Shown here: positions 25,129 to 32,918 of the stretch, piece by piece
Position numbering within the stretch: position 1 is the stretch's first letter
Layout of the letters: every line of letters starts with the position of its first letter
From: Caldifarciminota bacterium
GTDB taxonomy: Bacteria > Hydrothermota > Hydrothermia > LBFQ01
Direction: 5' to 3'
DNA: 55,346 bases
NCBI GenBank assembly: GCA_027003075.1
Contig: JALWYV010000031.1
Span: 1 to 55,346, forward strand
Notes under the pieces: model-generated
The model's database searches: none
The model's input: the letters and a program-made list of their open reading frames with translations, nothing else
Told to the model about the DNA's origin: nothing
Position numbers and translations under genes: made by a program

Positions 25129-25943
25129 TGGGCATAGACGTAGGGGGGACGGGGAGCCGGTACGTCCTCCTTGACGGCGATGGCAAAGTGGTGGAGACGG
25201 GGGAGCTGAACTGGAGGTACGGCGAAGAGTTAGATGCCCTCGCCTCCGAGATAGGGGAGCTGAAGGGTAGGACAGGGGCGGAGAGGGTCGGCGTGGCGAT
25301 GCGGGGGGTGTGGAGGGAGGAGGAGAGGGAGGAGATGAGGAAGAGGTTGGAGGTGGATGTGGTGATGAGCGACGTTGAGGGGGCCTTCTACGACGCCTTC
25401 AAAGACGAGGGCCTCGTCGTCGTGGCCGGGACGGGGTCCATCTGCTACGGCAGGAAAGGGGAGAGGGTGAGCCGTTTCGGGGGCTTCGGCCCCCTCATAG
25501 ACGACTGGGGGAGCGGTTTCTGGATGGGGAGGTTGGCCGTGGAGATAGCCCTGAAGAAGGAGAGTTTCTTGAGGCTCGCCCTCTTCGGTACGGAGGACCT
25601 GAACGCCATCCGGGACGTCCTCGCTGACGTCCAGAGGAGGCCCTTCCCGGAGATGGTGAGGGAGATAGCCCGGTACGCCGAGGTTGTAATTAAGGCCGCA
25701 GAGATGGGGGAAGAGGACGCCTCCTTCGTCGTAAAGAGCGCCCTAAGGGAACTCCTCGGTATGTGCCTGTGGGTGAGGGAGGACCTCGGGAACGTCCGGA
25801 GCATAGCCCTCCACGGGGGACTGTTCAGATCTCCGTTTTTCAGGAGACACTTCGTGAGCCTTTTGAAGAGGTACGCTTTCCAGCGGATAGTTGAGAGTAC
25901 GGATGCGGCGAGAGGGGTGGGGAGGTGGATGTTGGGGAGGTAG
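25119..25943 (+). CDS. ASKHA-fold sugar kinase, N-acetylglucosamine kinase-like (BadF/BcrA family)
   Basis: 274 residues. PHOSPHATE 1 motif GIDVGGTGSR at the N-terminus, VVAGTGSICYG, DDWGSGFWMG and ALHGGLF (adenosine region) match the BadF/BadG/BcrA/BcrD ATPase family, which includes GlcNAc kinases. With kdsA in the same operon, a role in amino-sugar recycling or envelope sugar supply is likely but inferred. The alternative is a 2-hydroxyacyl-CoA dehydratase activator, disfavoured because the cluster-binding Cys residues are missing. Confidence 0.8.
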   Translation: MAVMGIDVGGTGSRYVLLDGDGKVVETGELNWRYGEELDALASEIGELKGRTGAERVGVAMRGVWREEEREEMRKRLEVDVVMSDVEGAFYDAFKDEGLVVVAGTGSICYGRKGERVSRFGGFGPLIDDWGSGFWMGRLAVEIALKKESFLRLALFGTEDLNAIRDVLADVQRRPFPEMVREIARYAEVVIKAAEMGEEDASFVVKSALRELLGMCLWVREDLGNVRSIALHGGLFRSPFFRRHFVSLLKRYAFQRIVESTDAARGVGRWMLGR

Positions 25944-25945
25944 TT

Positions 25946-25978
25946 GAAAATTTTACCCAAAATAACGATAAAATTTTC
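25946..25978 (+). terminator. AT-rich inverted repeat behind the kinase gene
   Basis: Perfect 10-bp arms GAAAATTTTA (25946-25955) and TAAAATTTTC (25969-25978) with a 13-nt loop, 3 bp after the stop codon, followed by ATTTTACC. It may end the lipoprotein-nurA-kdsA-kinase operon, or be a regulatory site for the next gene. Confidence 0.35.
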
Positions 25979-25990
25979 ATTTTACCAAAC

Positions 25991-26018
25991 TTGAAATGAA
26001 ACGATCGCCCGCTATTAT
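25991..26018 (+). promoter_or_regulatory. Promoter of the lipoprotein gene at 26031
   Basis: TTGAAA (25991-25996), a 16-nt spacer and TATTAT (26013-26018), ending 12 nt before the ATG. This is one of the few promoters in the window with a recognisable -35. Confidence 0.5.
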
Positions 26019-26030
26019 ATAGCGGGCGAT
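26004..26030 (+). promoter_or_regulatory. Perfect palindrome abutting a start codon (operator or RNA hairpin)
   Basis: Arms ATCGCCCGCTAT and ATAGCGGGCGAT, 12 bp each, separated by TAT, with the right arm touching the ATG at 26031 directly. The palindrome covers the -10 element and the expected transcription start. This geometry fits a repressor operator; as RNA it would only exist if transcription began upstream. Confidence 0.5.
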
Positions 26031-26642
26031 ATGAGAATACGAATAGCCCTCTCTGCCTTAGTTATCGCGATGGTCGGTTGGGCGGGTTGTAGAAACCTGC
26101 CGACTTCTCCCGAGGCTAAGGACGTCCTTAACACCCTGTCTGTCTCCCCGGACAGTACTCCACAGATCCAGAGCGGGTACATCTACTGGACCAACGTCGC
26201 ATGGGGGTTCGTGGAGAAAAAAACAAAGCTCTCCTGCTTTATCCATACTGGAAGTATAACTTCGTACCAATACTGGCTTACCATCCGCACGGAAGACTAC
26301 GAGCCAAACTGGCCCCCGGAGATGATTGTTAACGGTAAGCGCATATTCAAAGATACATATAGCACCTTAGAGTGGTTTGTAGAAGCCACGCTAGTTCAGG
26401 GAAGTAAGGTTGACCATATCACAGTCCTTGATAGACCAGACGCTAACGTTCGTGTAGATACTATCATCGGCGGAGATCCCAATCATCGTATTATGTGGAC
26501 AGGTTATACCTTCCAGAGCTGCTATTTGGACTATACAGTTGATGTACGAGTAGGCAGAGGTCGTTATTGGCTACATAACGGCCGACGTATCCATTATTGG
26601 ATAACCCCTCCCCACACCGTCCGCGTCCGCCCGCTATGGTGA
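26031..26642 (+). CDS. Lipoprotein of unknown function
   Basis: 203 residues. Signal peptide with lipobox WAGC (Cys20). The mature protein is rich in Trp/Tyr/Thr (YQYWLTIRTEDYEPNW, RIHYWITPPHTVRVRPLW), suggesting a beta sandwich. It stands just before the two TonB-receptor-like genes, separated by a hairpin. Base composition from about 26330 to 26620 is less GC-rich than the first part. No family recognised. Confidence 0.75.
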   Translation: MRIRIALSALVIAMVGWAGCRNLPTSPEAKDVLNTLSVSPDSTPQIQSGYIYWTNVAWGFVEKKTKLSCFIHTGSITSYQYWLTIRTEDYEPNWPPEMIVNGKRIFKDTYSTLEWFVEATLVQGSKVDHITVLDRPDANVRVDTIIGGDPNHRIMWTGYTFQSCYLDYTVDVRVGRGRYWLHNGRRIHYWITPPHTVRVRPLW

Positions 26643-26656
26643 AAGAAAACAAAAAG

Positions 26657-26680
26657 AGGGGTGGGCCTGGGCCCACCCCT
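26657..26680 (+). terminator. GC-rich hairpin fused to the next gene's -10 box
   Basis: AGGGGTGGGC, loop CTGG, GCCCACCCCT, 14 nt after the lipoprotein stop. The last T of the stem is the first base of the TATAAT promoter box of the downstream gene; ATAATAT replaces a T-run. Confidence 0.5.
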
Positions 26681-26685
26681 ATAAT
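26680..26685 (+). promoter_or_regulatory. -10 box of the first TonB-receptor-like gene
   Basis: TATAAT, 22 nt before the ATG at 26708, an unusually long spacing for this window. The same sequence and spacing recur before the second paralogue. Confidence 0.5.
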
Positions 26686-26707
26686 ATCCGTGTGCGTGGA
26701 TTAACCT

Positions 26708-28528
26708 ATGCTGTGGATATTCCTTGCAAAGGACACGCTCTACCTTACGAAGGACAAAAAGCCACTTGTCCTCAAGCCTGTAGAGACCACGGTTGAGGAA
26801 GAAAACTTCAGACACAGGTTCAGCATTAACGAGTTCGTTTATCCTACGCGGGTAAATCGCAGCACCTTCGGTGAGGGGGTGGCATTCTACTACTTCATAG
26901 GAGGCATAACACCCACCTTCGGATACTCCTTCACGATAAGGGGGATGTCCTCAAGCAGCAACAGGATATACATCAACGGCCTCCCCATTACCAACATGAA
27001 CCTTACGACCCTCTCCCCACTGCCCTTCAACGAAGGCGTTATATCCTCCGCCCGTATATACAGGGGTGACGCCCCCATAGAGTACGACGGTTTCTTAGGC
27101 GGGGTGATAGATATGAGCGTTGAGCCTCTGTACAACAAAGTGCAGGTGGGTGTTCCCACAACGTACGTCTTCTTCAAAGGTCTCTATGGGCAGTACTCCA
27201 ACCCCACGTACCTGAACGTTCCGCCCATAACTGACCCCCGCATCAGGGGAGGTACCGAGAACTACTCTGCGGGGCTGGTGCGCAGGTTCTGGGGAAACCG
27301 CCTGAAACTGACCGTCCTCTACGGCCATTCGTGGATGGATGTGGAATACCGTGGGCAGGAGGATACTACGAGGACTTTAGCCAACCTTAATGGGTACAGT
27401 GTATCCGCTCTATACACCTCATATCCGTTTTCGGCCAGCGCCTACACCTACCTTTCTGACAACGTCTACGATCTGAAAGGACTTTACGGAGGTGATATGG
27501 GATGGAAAGGATGGGTTTCCTACAGGCAGTCTGGGGTACGTATAAAATTATGGGGAGTGGGCGTTTCCTTTAGTGGCGAAAGCAACCGCACGAATAACGA
27601 TATATTTTCGGGAGAATCTCATGATATCCTTTACAGGAACTTCAAGCTTTCCCTTTTCGCCTCCCACAGGTGGAACTTTTCCCGCTCCTTCCTGTACGCC
27701 GGGGTACGCCTCAACTACTCAAGGGACACCATCTACAGCCCAGAATTCCCCGGATACGACTACGGCATAGAAGGGCTTATACCCACCTTCAGGATAAACT
27801 ACAAGTGGTTCGTCAGCGACGTCAGGGCTTTCAAGGTCTTCATCGGGAGTTCTTACCAGAACTACGCTCCCTTCTTCTACCTTCCCTTTATGGACCTGTA
27901 CCCTTCTCCCTACTTCAAGAAGTACCCCTACGTCTACACCGCCAGCTTTGGCGAGGAAAGGCTTATAGGGGACTACGCCCTTGAGGTCAACCTGTACGCC
28001 CGCCTCTTTGAACCTTTCGTATTTTACGATTGGCTCTATCTGGACAGCGTAGATATAAGCGGGGATCTCAACTTTGCGGATGTGATTCTCCAGATATTCA
28101 GAAGGGGACGTATACTGTCGGCAGGGATTGACTTCACCTTCCTTGATAAGGCCAAACAGGATTTGAGGGTTTCAGGTTTCATAGGACGGAGCCTGTTCAT
28201 CAAAGACTTCAGAGGTGTTTCCCCATGGGATGTCAGGTGGAGTCTATCGCTTCAGGCCGGTCACATTTCTGTAGTAGCAAGGGATGGCGTACCGTTTGTG
28301 TCGTGGAAGTACGTGGATGGAGACGTAAAATTCTATTTTGACAGAGGGTTCTTCACCCTGCTCGTAGGCTGGGGTTACAGGAAGAAGTGGAGGGGATGGG
28401 ACGTGAAGTACGGACTGGGAAACATCGTATTTCTGTGGAATAGGGCGTGGCCTATGGCCCTTTACGACCCGACGAACATTTACAAGACTACGCCGCTCTT
28501 TTACTTTCACGTAGGCAGGGAGTTTTAG
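26708..28528 (+). CDS. TonB-dependent receptor-like outer-membrane protein, copy 1
   Basis: 606 residues. Residues about 20-30 (LVLKPVETTVEE) resemble a TonB box. A plug-type domain follows with SFTIRGMSSSSNRIYINGLP and a long run of amphipathic beta strands ending in a terminal strand FYFHVGREF. It probably takes up a nutrient through the outer membrane; the substrate is unknown. The N-terminus (MLWIFLAKDTLYL) is too short for a normal signal peptide, and an in-frame TAA two codons upstream excludes a longer start. Near-identical to copy 2 in the first 170 residues. Confidence 0.75.
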   Translation: MLWIFLAKDTLYLTKDKKPLVLKPVETTVEEENFRHRFSINEFVYPTRVNRSTFGEGVAFYYFIGGITPTFGYSFTIRGMSSSSNRIYINGLPITNMNLTTLSPLPFNEGVISSARIYRGDAPIEYDGFLGGVIDMSVEPLYNKVQVGVPTTYVFFKGLYGQYSNPTYLNVPPITDPRIRGGTENYSAGLVRRFWGNRLKLTVLYGHSWMDVEYRGQEDTTRTLANLNGYSVSALYTSYPFSASAYTYLSDNVYDLKGLYGGDMGWKGWVSYRQSGVRIKLWGVGVSFSGESNRTNNDIFSGESHDILYRNFKLSLFASHRWNFSRSFLYAGVRLNYSRDTIYSPEFPGYDYGIEGLIPTFRINYKWFVSDVRAFKVFIGSSYQNYAPFFYLPFMDLYPSPYFKKYPYVYTASFGEERLIGDYALEVNLYARLFEPFVFYDWLYLDSVDISGDLNFADVILQIFRRGRILSAGIDFTFLDKAKQDLRVSGFIGRSLFIKDFRGVSPWDVRWSLSLQAGHISVVARDGVPFVSWKYVDGDVKFYFDRGFFTLLVGWGYRKKWRGWDVKYGLGNIVFLWNRAWPMALYDPTNIYKTTPLFYFHVGREF

Positions 28529-28551
28529 AACCTCAACCTGATATGCTCCCC

Positions 28552-28557
28552 TATAAT
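28552..28557 (+). promoter_or_regulatory. -10 box of the second TonB-receptor-like gene
   Basis: TATAAT, 22 nt before the ATG at 28580, in a leader nearly identical to that of copy 1. Confidence 0.5.
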
Positions 28558-28579
28558 ACCCACGTGTGTGGCTTAACCT

Positions 28580-30454
28580 ATGCTGTGGATGCTCCTTGCA
28601 AAGGACACGTTGTATTTAAAGGACAAAAAGCCACTTGTCCTCAAGCCCGTAGAGACCACGGTTGAGGAAGAAAACTTCAGACATCGCTTCAGCATCAACG
28701 AGTTCGTTTATCCGACGCAGATAAACAAAGGGCATTTTGGTGAGACAGTTCCCTTCTACTACCTCGTGGGCGGCGTTGTACCTGTGGGTGGTTTCTCCTT
28801 CAGCGTCAGAGGTATGCCCCCAACGAGCAACAGGATATACGTCAACGGTCTTCCTCTCACCAACATGATGCTTACGGGCCTTTCCCCTCTGCCTCTCAAC
28901 GAAGGGGTCATATCCTCGGCCTACGTTTATAGGGGCGATGCTCCCGTGGAGTACGACGGCTTTTTAGGCGGGGTGATAGACATGAACGTTGAGCCTCTGT
29001 ACAACAAAGTGCAGGTGGGTATTCCCACGACGTACGTCTTCTTCAAAGGTCTCTATGGTCAGTACTCAAATCCTACGTACCTCAACCTTCCCGTTGTAGG
29101 AGATCCCAACGGTGGGCATACCGAAAACTACTCCTTTGCCCTCGTGCAGAGGATAAGAAACCTGAAACTGACAGCCCTGTACTCAAAGGTATGGCTCAGT
29201 ACGTCTGCCGTACACATAGAACCCGACAGTGACGTGATCTATATCAGAAATTCTGCCAGTCTTAGAGGATACGGAGTATCTCTGATGTACAGCCAAAGAG
29301 CGTTGAAGATGTCTGTCTACCTATCCGGTACGGACAACTTCTACTACCTCGGAAGAAGCTACGGTCTGGCTCAGAACATCGTATATACACCTGAAAATAT
29401 AAGTGCCGGCATCAGGGTTCAGATGATGGGGGTTGGTATTGAAATTCTGAGAGAGCAGAGATACTCCGGATTTGGCATTAGCGATGCTGTAAGTGATACC
29501 GCAGGTGCATCCCCACCGGTTTTACCTTTCACGGTGGAGCATAAGAACTTATCAGTATTCTGGGGCAGGAGATGGAACGCTGGAAAGGGTTTCCTCTACA
29601 CGGGGGTAAGGCTGAATCGCTCGCTTGACACGGTGTGGAGTGACAGTGCAGGTGGATGGGAGTACGGCGTAAGGGGATGGATACCAACTTTCAGGATACA
29701 TTACAAGTTCTTCCTGAGGGACTTTATCGCCTCCAAGGTTTTTCTTGGCTCATCCTACCAGAACTTCGCTCCGTTTTTCAGCTATCCCATAATGGAAGTT
29801 ATGCCCACACCGTACTTCGGGAGGTACCCCTACGTGATAACAGGAGTTTACGGGTTGGAGTTTCTGCTCGGAGACTACGCCGCCGAAGTCAACGCCTACG
29901 GCAGATTTTACGATCCACACATCTTCTACAACTGGGGAGATACCACCGTATCAGGTAGGACTTTTGCAGACATAATGCTTCAGATCTCAAAAGAGGCGAG
30001 GGCAATATCCATAGGGCTGGACTTTACCCTGCTTGATAAGGCTAAGAGGAACTTCAGGGTGTCAGGTTTCGTAGGTAAGAGTAAGTTCGTTTCTGAAATT
30101 GAGGGGAGTACGCCGTGGGATATGAGGTGGGCGATAGCCCTTCAGATGGATCTGGTGTCGGTTTTCTTAACCGACGGCGTACCGGTCTATGGATGGAGGG
30201 AAATATGTCTGGATTGGGATAACGTTCAAAAGAAATGCAGAGAGAAAAAGATAATCTTCTCATCCGTGAGAGAGTTCTTTACCCTGACCGTAGGGGCGGG
30301 GAAATCGTTCAGGTGGAGGGGTATGGACGTGAAGTACGGCATCGGGAACGTCCTCTTTCTCTGGAATAGGGCGTGGTGGCAGGCTAAATTTGACCCCGTG
30401 GCCATCTACAAGACCACTCCCATGCTTTACCTGTACGTCGTAAAGGAGTGGTAA
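28580..30454 (+). CDS. TonB-dependent receptor-like outer-membrane protein, copy 2
   Basis: 624 residues, tandem paralogue of the gene at 26708-28528. N-terminal region with KPLVLKPVETTVEE and plug motif SFSVRGMPPTSNRIYVNGLP, and the terminal region (WRGMDVKYGIGNVLFLWNRAW) are conserved. The central barrel, about residues 190-330, has diverged strongly, consistent with different ligands. Same very short N-terminus (MLWMLLAKDTLYL). Confidence 0.75.
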   Translation: MLWMLLAKDTLYLKDKKPLVLKPVETTVEEENFRHRFSINEFVYPTQINKGHFGETVPFYYLVGGVVPVGGFSFSVRGMPPTSNRIYVNGLPLTNMMLTGLSPLPLNEGVISSAYVYRGDAPVEYDGFLGGVIDMNVEPLYNKVQVGIPTTYVFFKGLYGQYSNPTYLNLPVVGDPNGGHTENYSFALVQRIRNLKLTALYSKVWLSTSAVHIEPDSDVIYIRNSASLRGYGVSLMYSQRALKMSVYLSGTDNFYYLGRSYGLAQNIVYTPENISAGIRVQMMGVGIEILREQRYSGFGISDAVSDTAGASPPVLPFTVEHKNLSVFWGRRWNAGKGFLYTGVRLNRSLDTVWSDSAGGWEYGVRGWIPTFRIHYKFFLRDFIASKVFLGSSYQNFAPFFSYPIMEVMPTPYFGRYPYVITGVYGLEFLLGDYAAEVNAYGRFYDPHIFYNWGDTTVSGRTFADIMLQISKEARAISIGLDFTLLDKAKRNFRVSGFVGKSKFVSEIEGSTPWDMRWAIALQMDLVSVFLTDGVPVYGWREICLDWDNVQKKCREKKIIFSSVREFFTLTVGAGKSFRWRGMDVKYGIGNVLFLWNRAWWQAKFDPVAIYKTTPMLYLYVVKEW

Positions 30455-30488
30455 TTCAATCCCGACTTTATAGGTCAGGATTCTGCCC

Positions 30489-30494
30489 TATAAT
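30489..30494 (+). promoter_or_regulatory. -10 box of sufC (leaderless)
   Basis: TATAAT, 8 nt before the ATG at 30503. Confidence 0.6.
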
Positions 30495-30502
30495 ACCCGC
30501 CT

Positions 30503-31252
30503 ATGGCACTTTTAGAGATTAGAGATCTGAAGGTAAAGGTAGAGGATACGCTTATCCTTAAGGGGGTAAACCTCACCATAAACAGGGGTGAGATCCACGC
30601 GATAATGGGGCCGAACGGTTCCGGAAAGAGTACCCTCGCCCTCGTTCTTATGGGGCATCCGGAGTACGAGGTGGTTGGCGGGGACATCCTCTTTGAGGGT
30701 GAGAGCATTCTGGAGTTGTCTCCCGACGAGAGGGCGAAAAAGGGCATATTCCTGGCCTTCCAGTATCCCTACGAGATAGAAGGAGTCAGGGTTTCCCAGA
30801 TGATGTGGAAGGCCGTACAGTCCCTCGGATGGGATATGAGTCCCATAGAGTTCCGTAAACTCCTGCGCTCTTACTACGAGGCTCTCGGCATAGGGGACTT
30901 CATAGACAGGGAACTTAACGTCGGCTTCTCCGGGGGGGAGAAGAAGAGGTCGGAGGTGGCCCAGCTCCTCACCCTGAAGCCCAAGCTCGCCATACTGGAC
31001 GAGATAGACTCCGGTCTGGACATAGACGCCGTCAGGATAGTGGGTGAGGCTCTCACGAAGGCGAAGGAGGAGAACCCTGAGCTCTCCATGCTCCTCATTA
31101 CCCACTACCAGAGGATACTAAACTACGTGAAGCCCGACAGGGTCCACGTCATGGTGGACGGGCGTATAGTCCTCAGCGGAGGGTACGAGCTGTCCCTCAA
31201 ACTGGAGGAGGAGGGGTACGAGGGAATCATCAGGTCCCTGCAGGTATCCTAA
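30503..31252 (+). CDS. sufC: Fe-S cluster assembly ATPase SufC
   Basis: 249 residues, ABC-type ATPase of the SUF complex. Walker A GPNGSGKST, the SufC-typical GIFLAFQYPYEIEGV at the Q-loop, signature FSGGEKKRSEVAQ, Walker B LAILDEIDSGLDIDA, and the switch His in ITHYQRIL. The EKKR signature and IDSGLD separate SufC from transporter ATPases. SufB/SufD are not in the window; the gene forms its own unit, ended by a terminator. Confidence 0.95.
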   Translation: MALLEIRDLKVKVEDTLILKGVNLTINRGEIHAIMGPNGSGKSTLALVLMGHPEYEVVGGDILFEGESILELSPDERAKKGIFLAFQYPYEIEGVRVSQMMWKAVQSLGWDMSPIEFRKLLRSYYEALGIGDFIDRELNVGFSGGEKKRSEVAQLLTLKPKLAILDEIDSGLDIDAVRIVGEALTKAKEENPELSMLLITHYQRILNYVKPDRVHVMVDGRIVLSGGYELSLKLEEEGYEGIIRSLQVS

Positions 31253-31272
31253 CGACACTTAAATACTTACCG

Positions 31273-31301
31273 GTGGGGGTTCCATAGCCCCCACTTTTTA
31301 T
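31273..31301 (+). terminator. Intrinsic terminator of sufC
   Basis: GTGGGGG, 8-nt loop, CCCCCAC, then TTTTTATT: a classical stem and T-run, 20 bp after the sufC stop. Confidence 0.85.
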
Positions 31302-32513
31302 TCAGGTCTTCTTCTTTTTCTTCTTTGCGGAAGGCAGGAAGATGTTGTTCAGAATCAGGCGGTATCCGGGAGAGTGTTTGTGTTTGGATAGGTCTGTAGG
31401 CTCCTCCCCCACAAAGTGCTGGTAATCCTCCGGATCGTGGCCGAAGTAAAAGCTGAAGAACCCCCTGCCGTACTGAGCGTAAACGTACTTTGCGGCATTT
31501 GCTCCCGGTTGAACGGCGAGGACTACAACGTACTTCTTCAGTTTATCAAGGTACACACCAGAATCCTGACCGAGGAACTCCTTTATGGCGTGGGTATGGT
31601 TCTGGGTCAGCATGGCGGGTATCTCGTCCACTTTGGCGGCAAACTCGTAGAGCTTGAACTTAGCGTTAGGGCCCAGAAAGGCTATGTCCCGCGTTGCGTC
31701 GGCGTCCGTATGCTCGTATATGTAGGGGTTGGTTATGATCCTGAAGTTCGTGGCGAAAAGGGTCTTAGAGTAGTCCAGCTTTGAGTTGGCGTTCGGGTCG
31801 GGCGGATCCCCATCAAAGGGAACGTCCAATATGTCCACACCCTCGGAGGCGAGGGCGGCGTCTAAGGTAAGGGGGGCGGAACACATGGCGAACAGGTACC
31901 CTCCATCGGCGACAAAACGTTTTATCCGTTTCGCCACGGCCAGTTTGAGATCCCTCACGTTCTTAAAACCGTACCTTTTCGCTACCTCCTCCGATGCGGC
32001 CACCATACGTTTGTACCAGTCAGCGTTAGCGTAGGATGGCCAGAACTTTCCGTACATACCCGTGAAGTCCTCGTGATGCAGGTGAACCCAATCGTAGCGT
32101 TTCAGTGCCCCCTCAAGTATGTCACCGTCCCAGATGAGGTCGTAGGGTATTTTGGCGTAGTCCAGAGCCATGCGGACGGCGTCGTCCCACGGTTCGGCGT
32201 ACTTCGGGGCGTAAACTGCCAGCTTTGGCAGGGAGAGGAGGCGTACCTTAGCCATGTTGCTGTTCTCAATCTCCGTCTCTATCTCCGCCCGCTTACTCTC
32301 CCCTATCCTCTCGTAGTACACCCCCCTTGCTGCCGCCGTCCGCGTTATATCCGGGGCGTTGGAGTATATCAGGAAAGAACCTCCCCGATAGTTCAGGAGC
32401 CAGTCCACCTCGTACCCTCGCGATATTGCCCAGTATATTACACCGTACGCCCTCAGGTGATCCGTCTGTGTCTCGTCCATGGGTACGAGGATGTAGGAAA
32501 GGAGGAGGAGCAT
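31302..32513 (-). CDS. Conserved family commonly labelled 'asparagine synthetase B', true function unknown
   Basis: 403 residues. I recognise the Bacteroidetes-type family by LVPMDETQTDHLRAYG, DWLLNYRGGSFLI, YDWVHLHHEDFTGMYGKF, PFDGDPPDPNANSKLDYSKT, HDPEDYQHFVGEEPTDL and the terminal SAKKKKKKT. No synthetase or amidotransferase motif is present, so the common label appears unfounded; the fold looks like an amidotransferase/ThuA-like alpha-beta protein. The very short hydrophobic N-terminus (MLLLLSYILVP) may be a minimal export signal. TAGAAT lies 7 nt before the ATG. It converges with sufC. Confidence 0.75.
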   Translation of the reverse strand: MLLLLSYILVPMDETQTDHLRAYGVIYWAISRGYEVDWLLNYRGGSFLIYSNAPDITRTAAARGVYYERIGESKRAEIETEIENSNMAKVRLLSLPKLAVYAPKYAEPWDDAVRMALDYAKIPYDLIWDGDILEGALKRYDWVHLHHEDFTGMYGKFWPSYANADWYKRMVAASEEVAKRYGFKNVRDLKLAVAKRIKRFVADGGYLFAMCSAPLTLDAALASEGVDILDVPFDGDPPDPNANSKLDYSKTLFATNFRIITNPYIYEHTDADATRDIAFLGPNAKFKLYEFAAKVDEIPAMLTQNHTHAIKEFLGQDSGVYLDKLKKYVVVLAVQPGANAAKYVYAQYGRGFFSFYFGHDPEDYQHFVGEEPTDLSKHKHSPGYRLILNNIFLPSAKKKKKKT

Positions 32514-32520
32514 CGTACCG

Positions 32521-32526
32521 ATTCTA
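32521..32526 (-). promoter_or_regulatory. -10 box of the AsnB-like gene (leaderless)
   Basis: TAGAAT on the minus strand, 7 nt before the ATG at 32513. Confidence 0.5.
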
Positions 32527-32573
32527 AGGCCGGGCGGGGATCGGTAGGGTATTCTCCTTCGGGGTTCCGTAAG

Positions 32574-32726
32574 ATGGAACTCCTCTGGGCGGAGACCGTC
32601 CCAAAATTTGAAAGGTACGGTTTTAAATTTTGGGTATTCAGTGGATGGGATGATACAAGCGACAGAATGGAAACGTTTTTTGCTGGTAAAAGGTCTGAGA
32701 ATCTTCCAAGATACAGGGAGGTCTGA
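32574..32726 (+). CDS. Short ORF or gene fragment in a 405-bp gap
   Basis: Encodes 50 residues (MELLWAETVPKFERYGFKFW...RYREV) with plausible protein composition but no recognised family, no Shine-Dalgarno sequence and no well-placed -10 box, so it is more likely a remnant than a working gene. The rest of 32514-32918 is AT-rich (about 32760-32860) without another supported gene. An inverted repeat CCAAAATTT/AAATTTTGG (32601-32609, 32625-32633) lies inside the ORF. Confidence 0.3.
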   Translation: MELLWAETVPKFERYGFKFWVFSGWDDTSDRMETFFAGKRSENLPRYREV

Positions 32727-32918
32727 GACGAATAAGGTTTGTGCCTCCAGTGGATTAACATCATTCTATCAACGCAATACCAAATTTTGAATTCTTTAAC
32801 CAGACTTTTAACAATATGAAAGTTCGTCATCAGAATTTTAAAATGACGGTTAAGGACGTTTCGGGAACGGTAATGCGATCACCGGTTTACATTCCTGCTC
32901 ATCAGATAACATCAAGTA

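Noticed and set aside
26690-26704. Mini-ORF GTG TGC GTG GAT TAA before the first TonB-receptor-like gene
   Set aside because: The frame is not kept in the otherwise duplicated leader of the second paralogue, so a leader peptide is unlikely.
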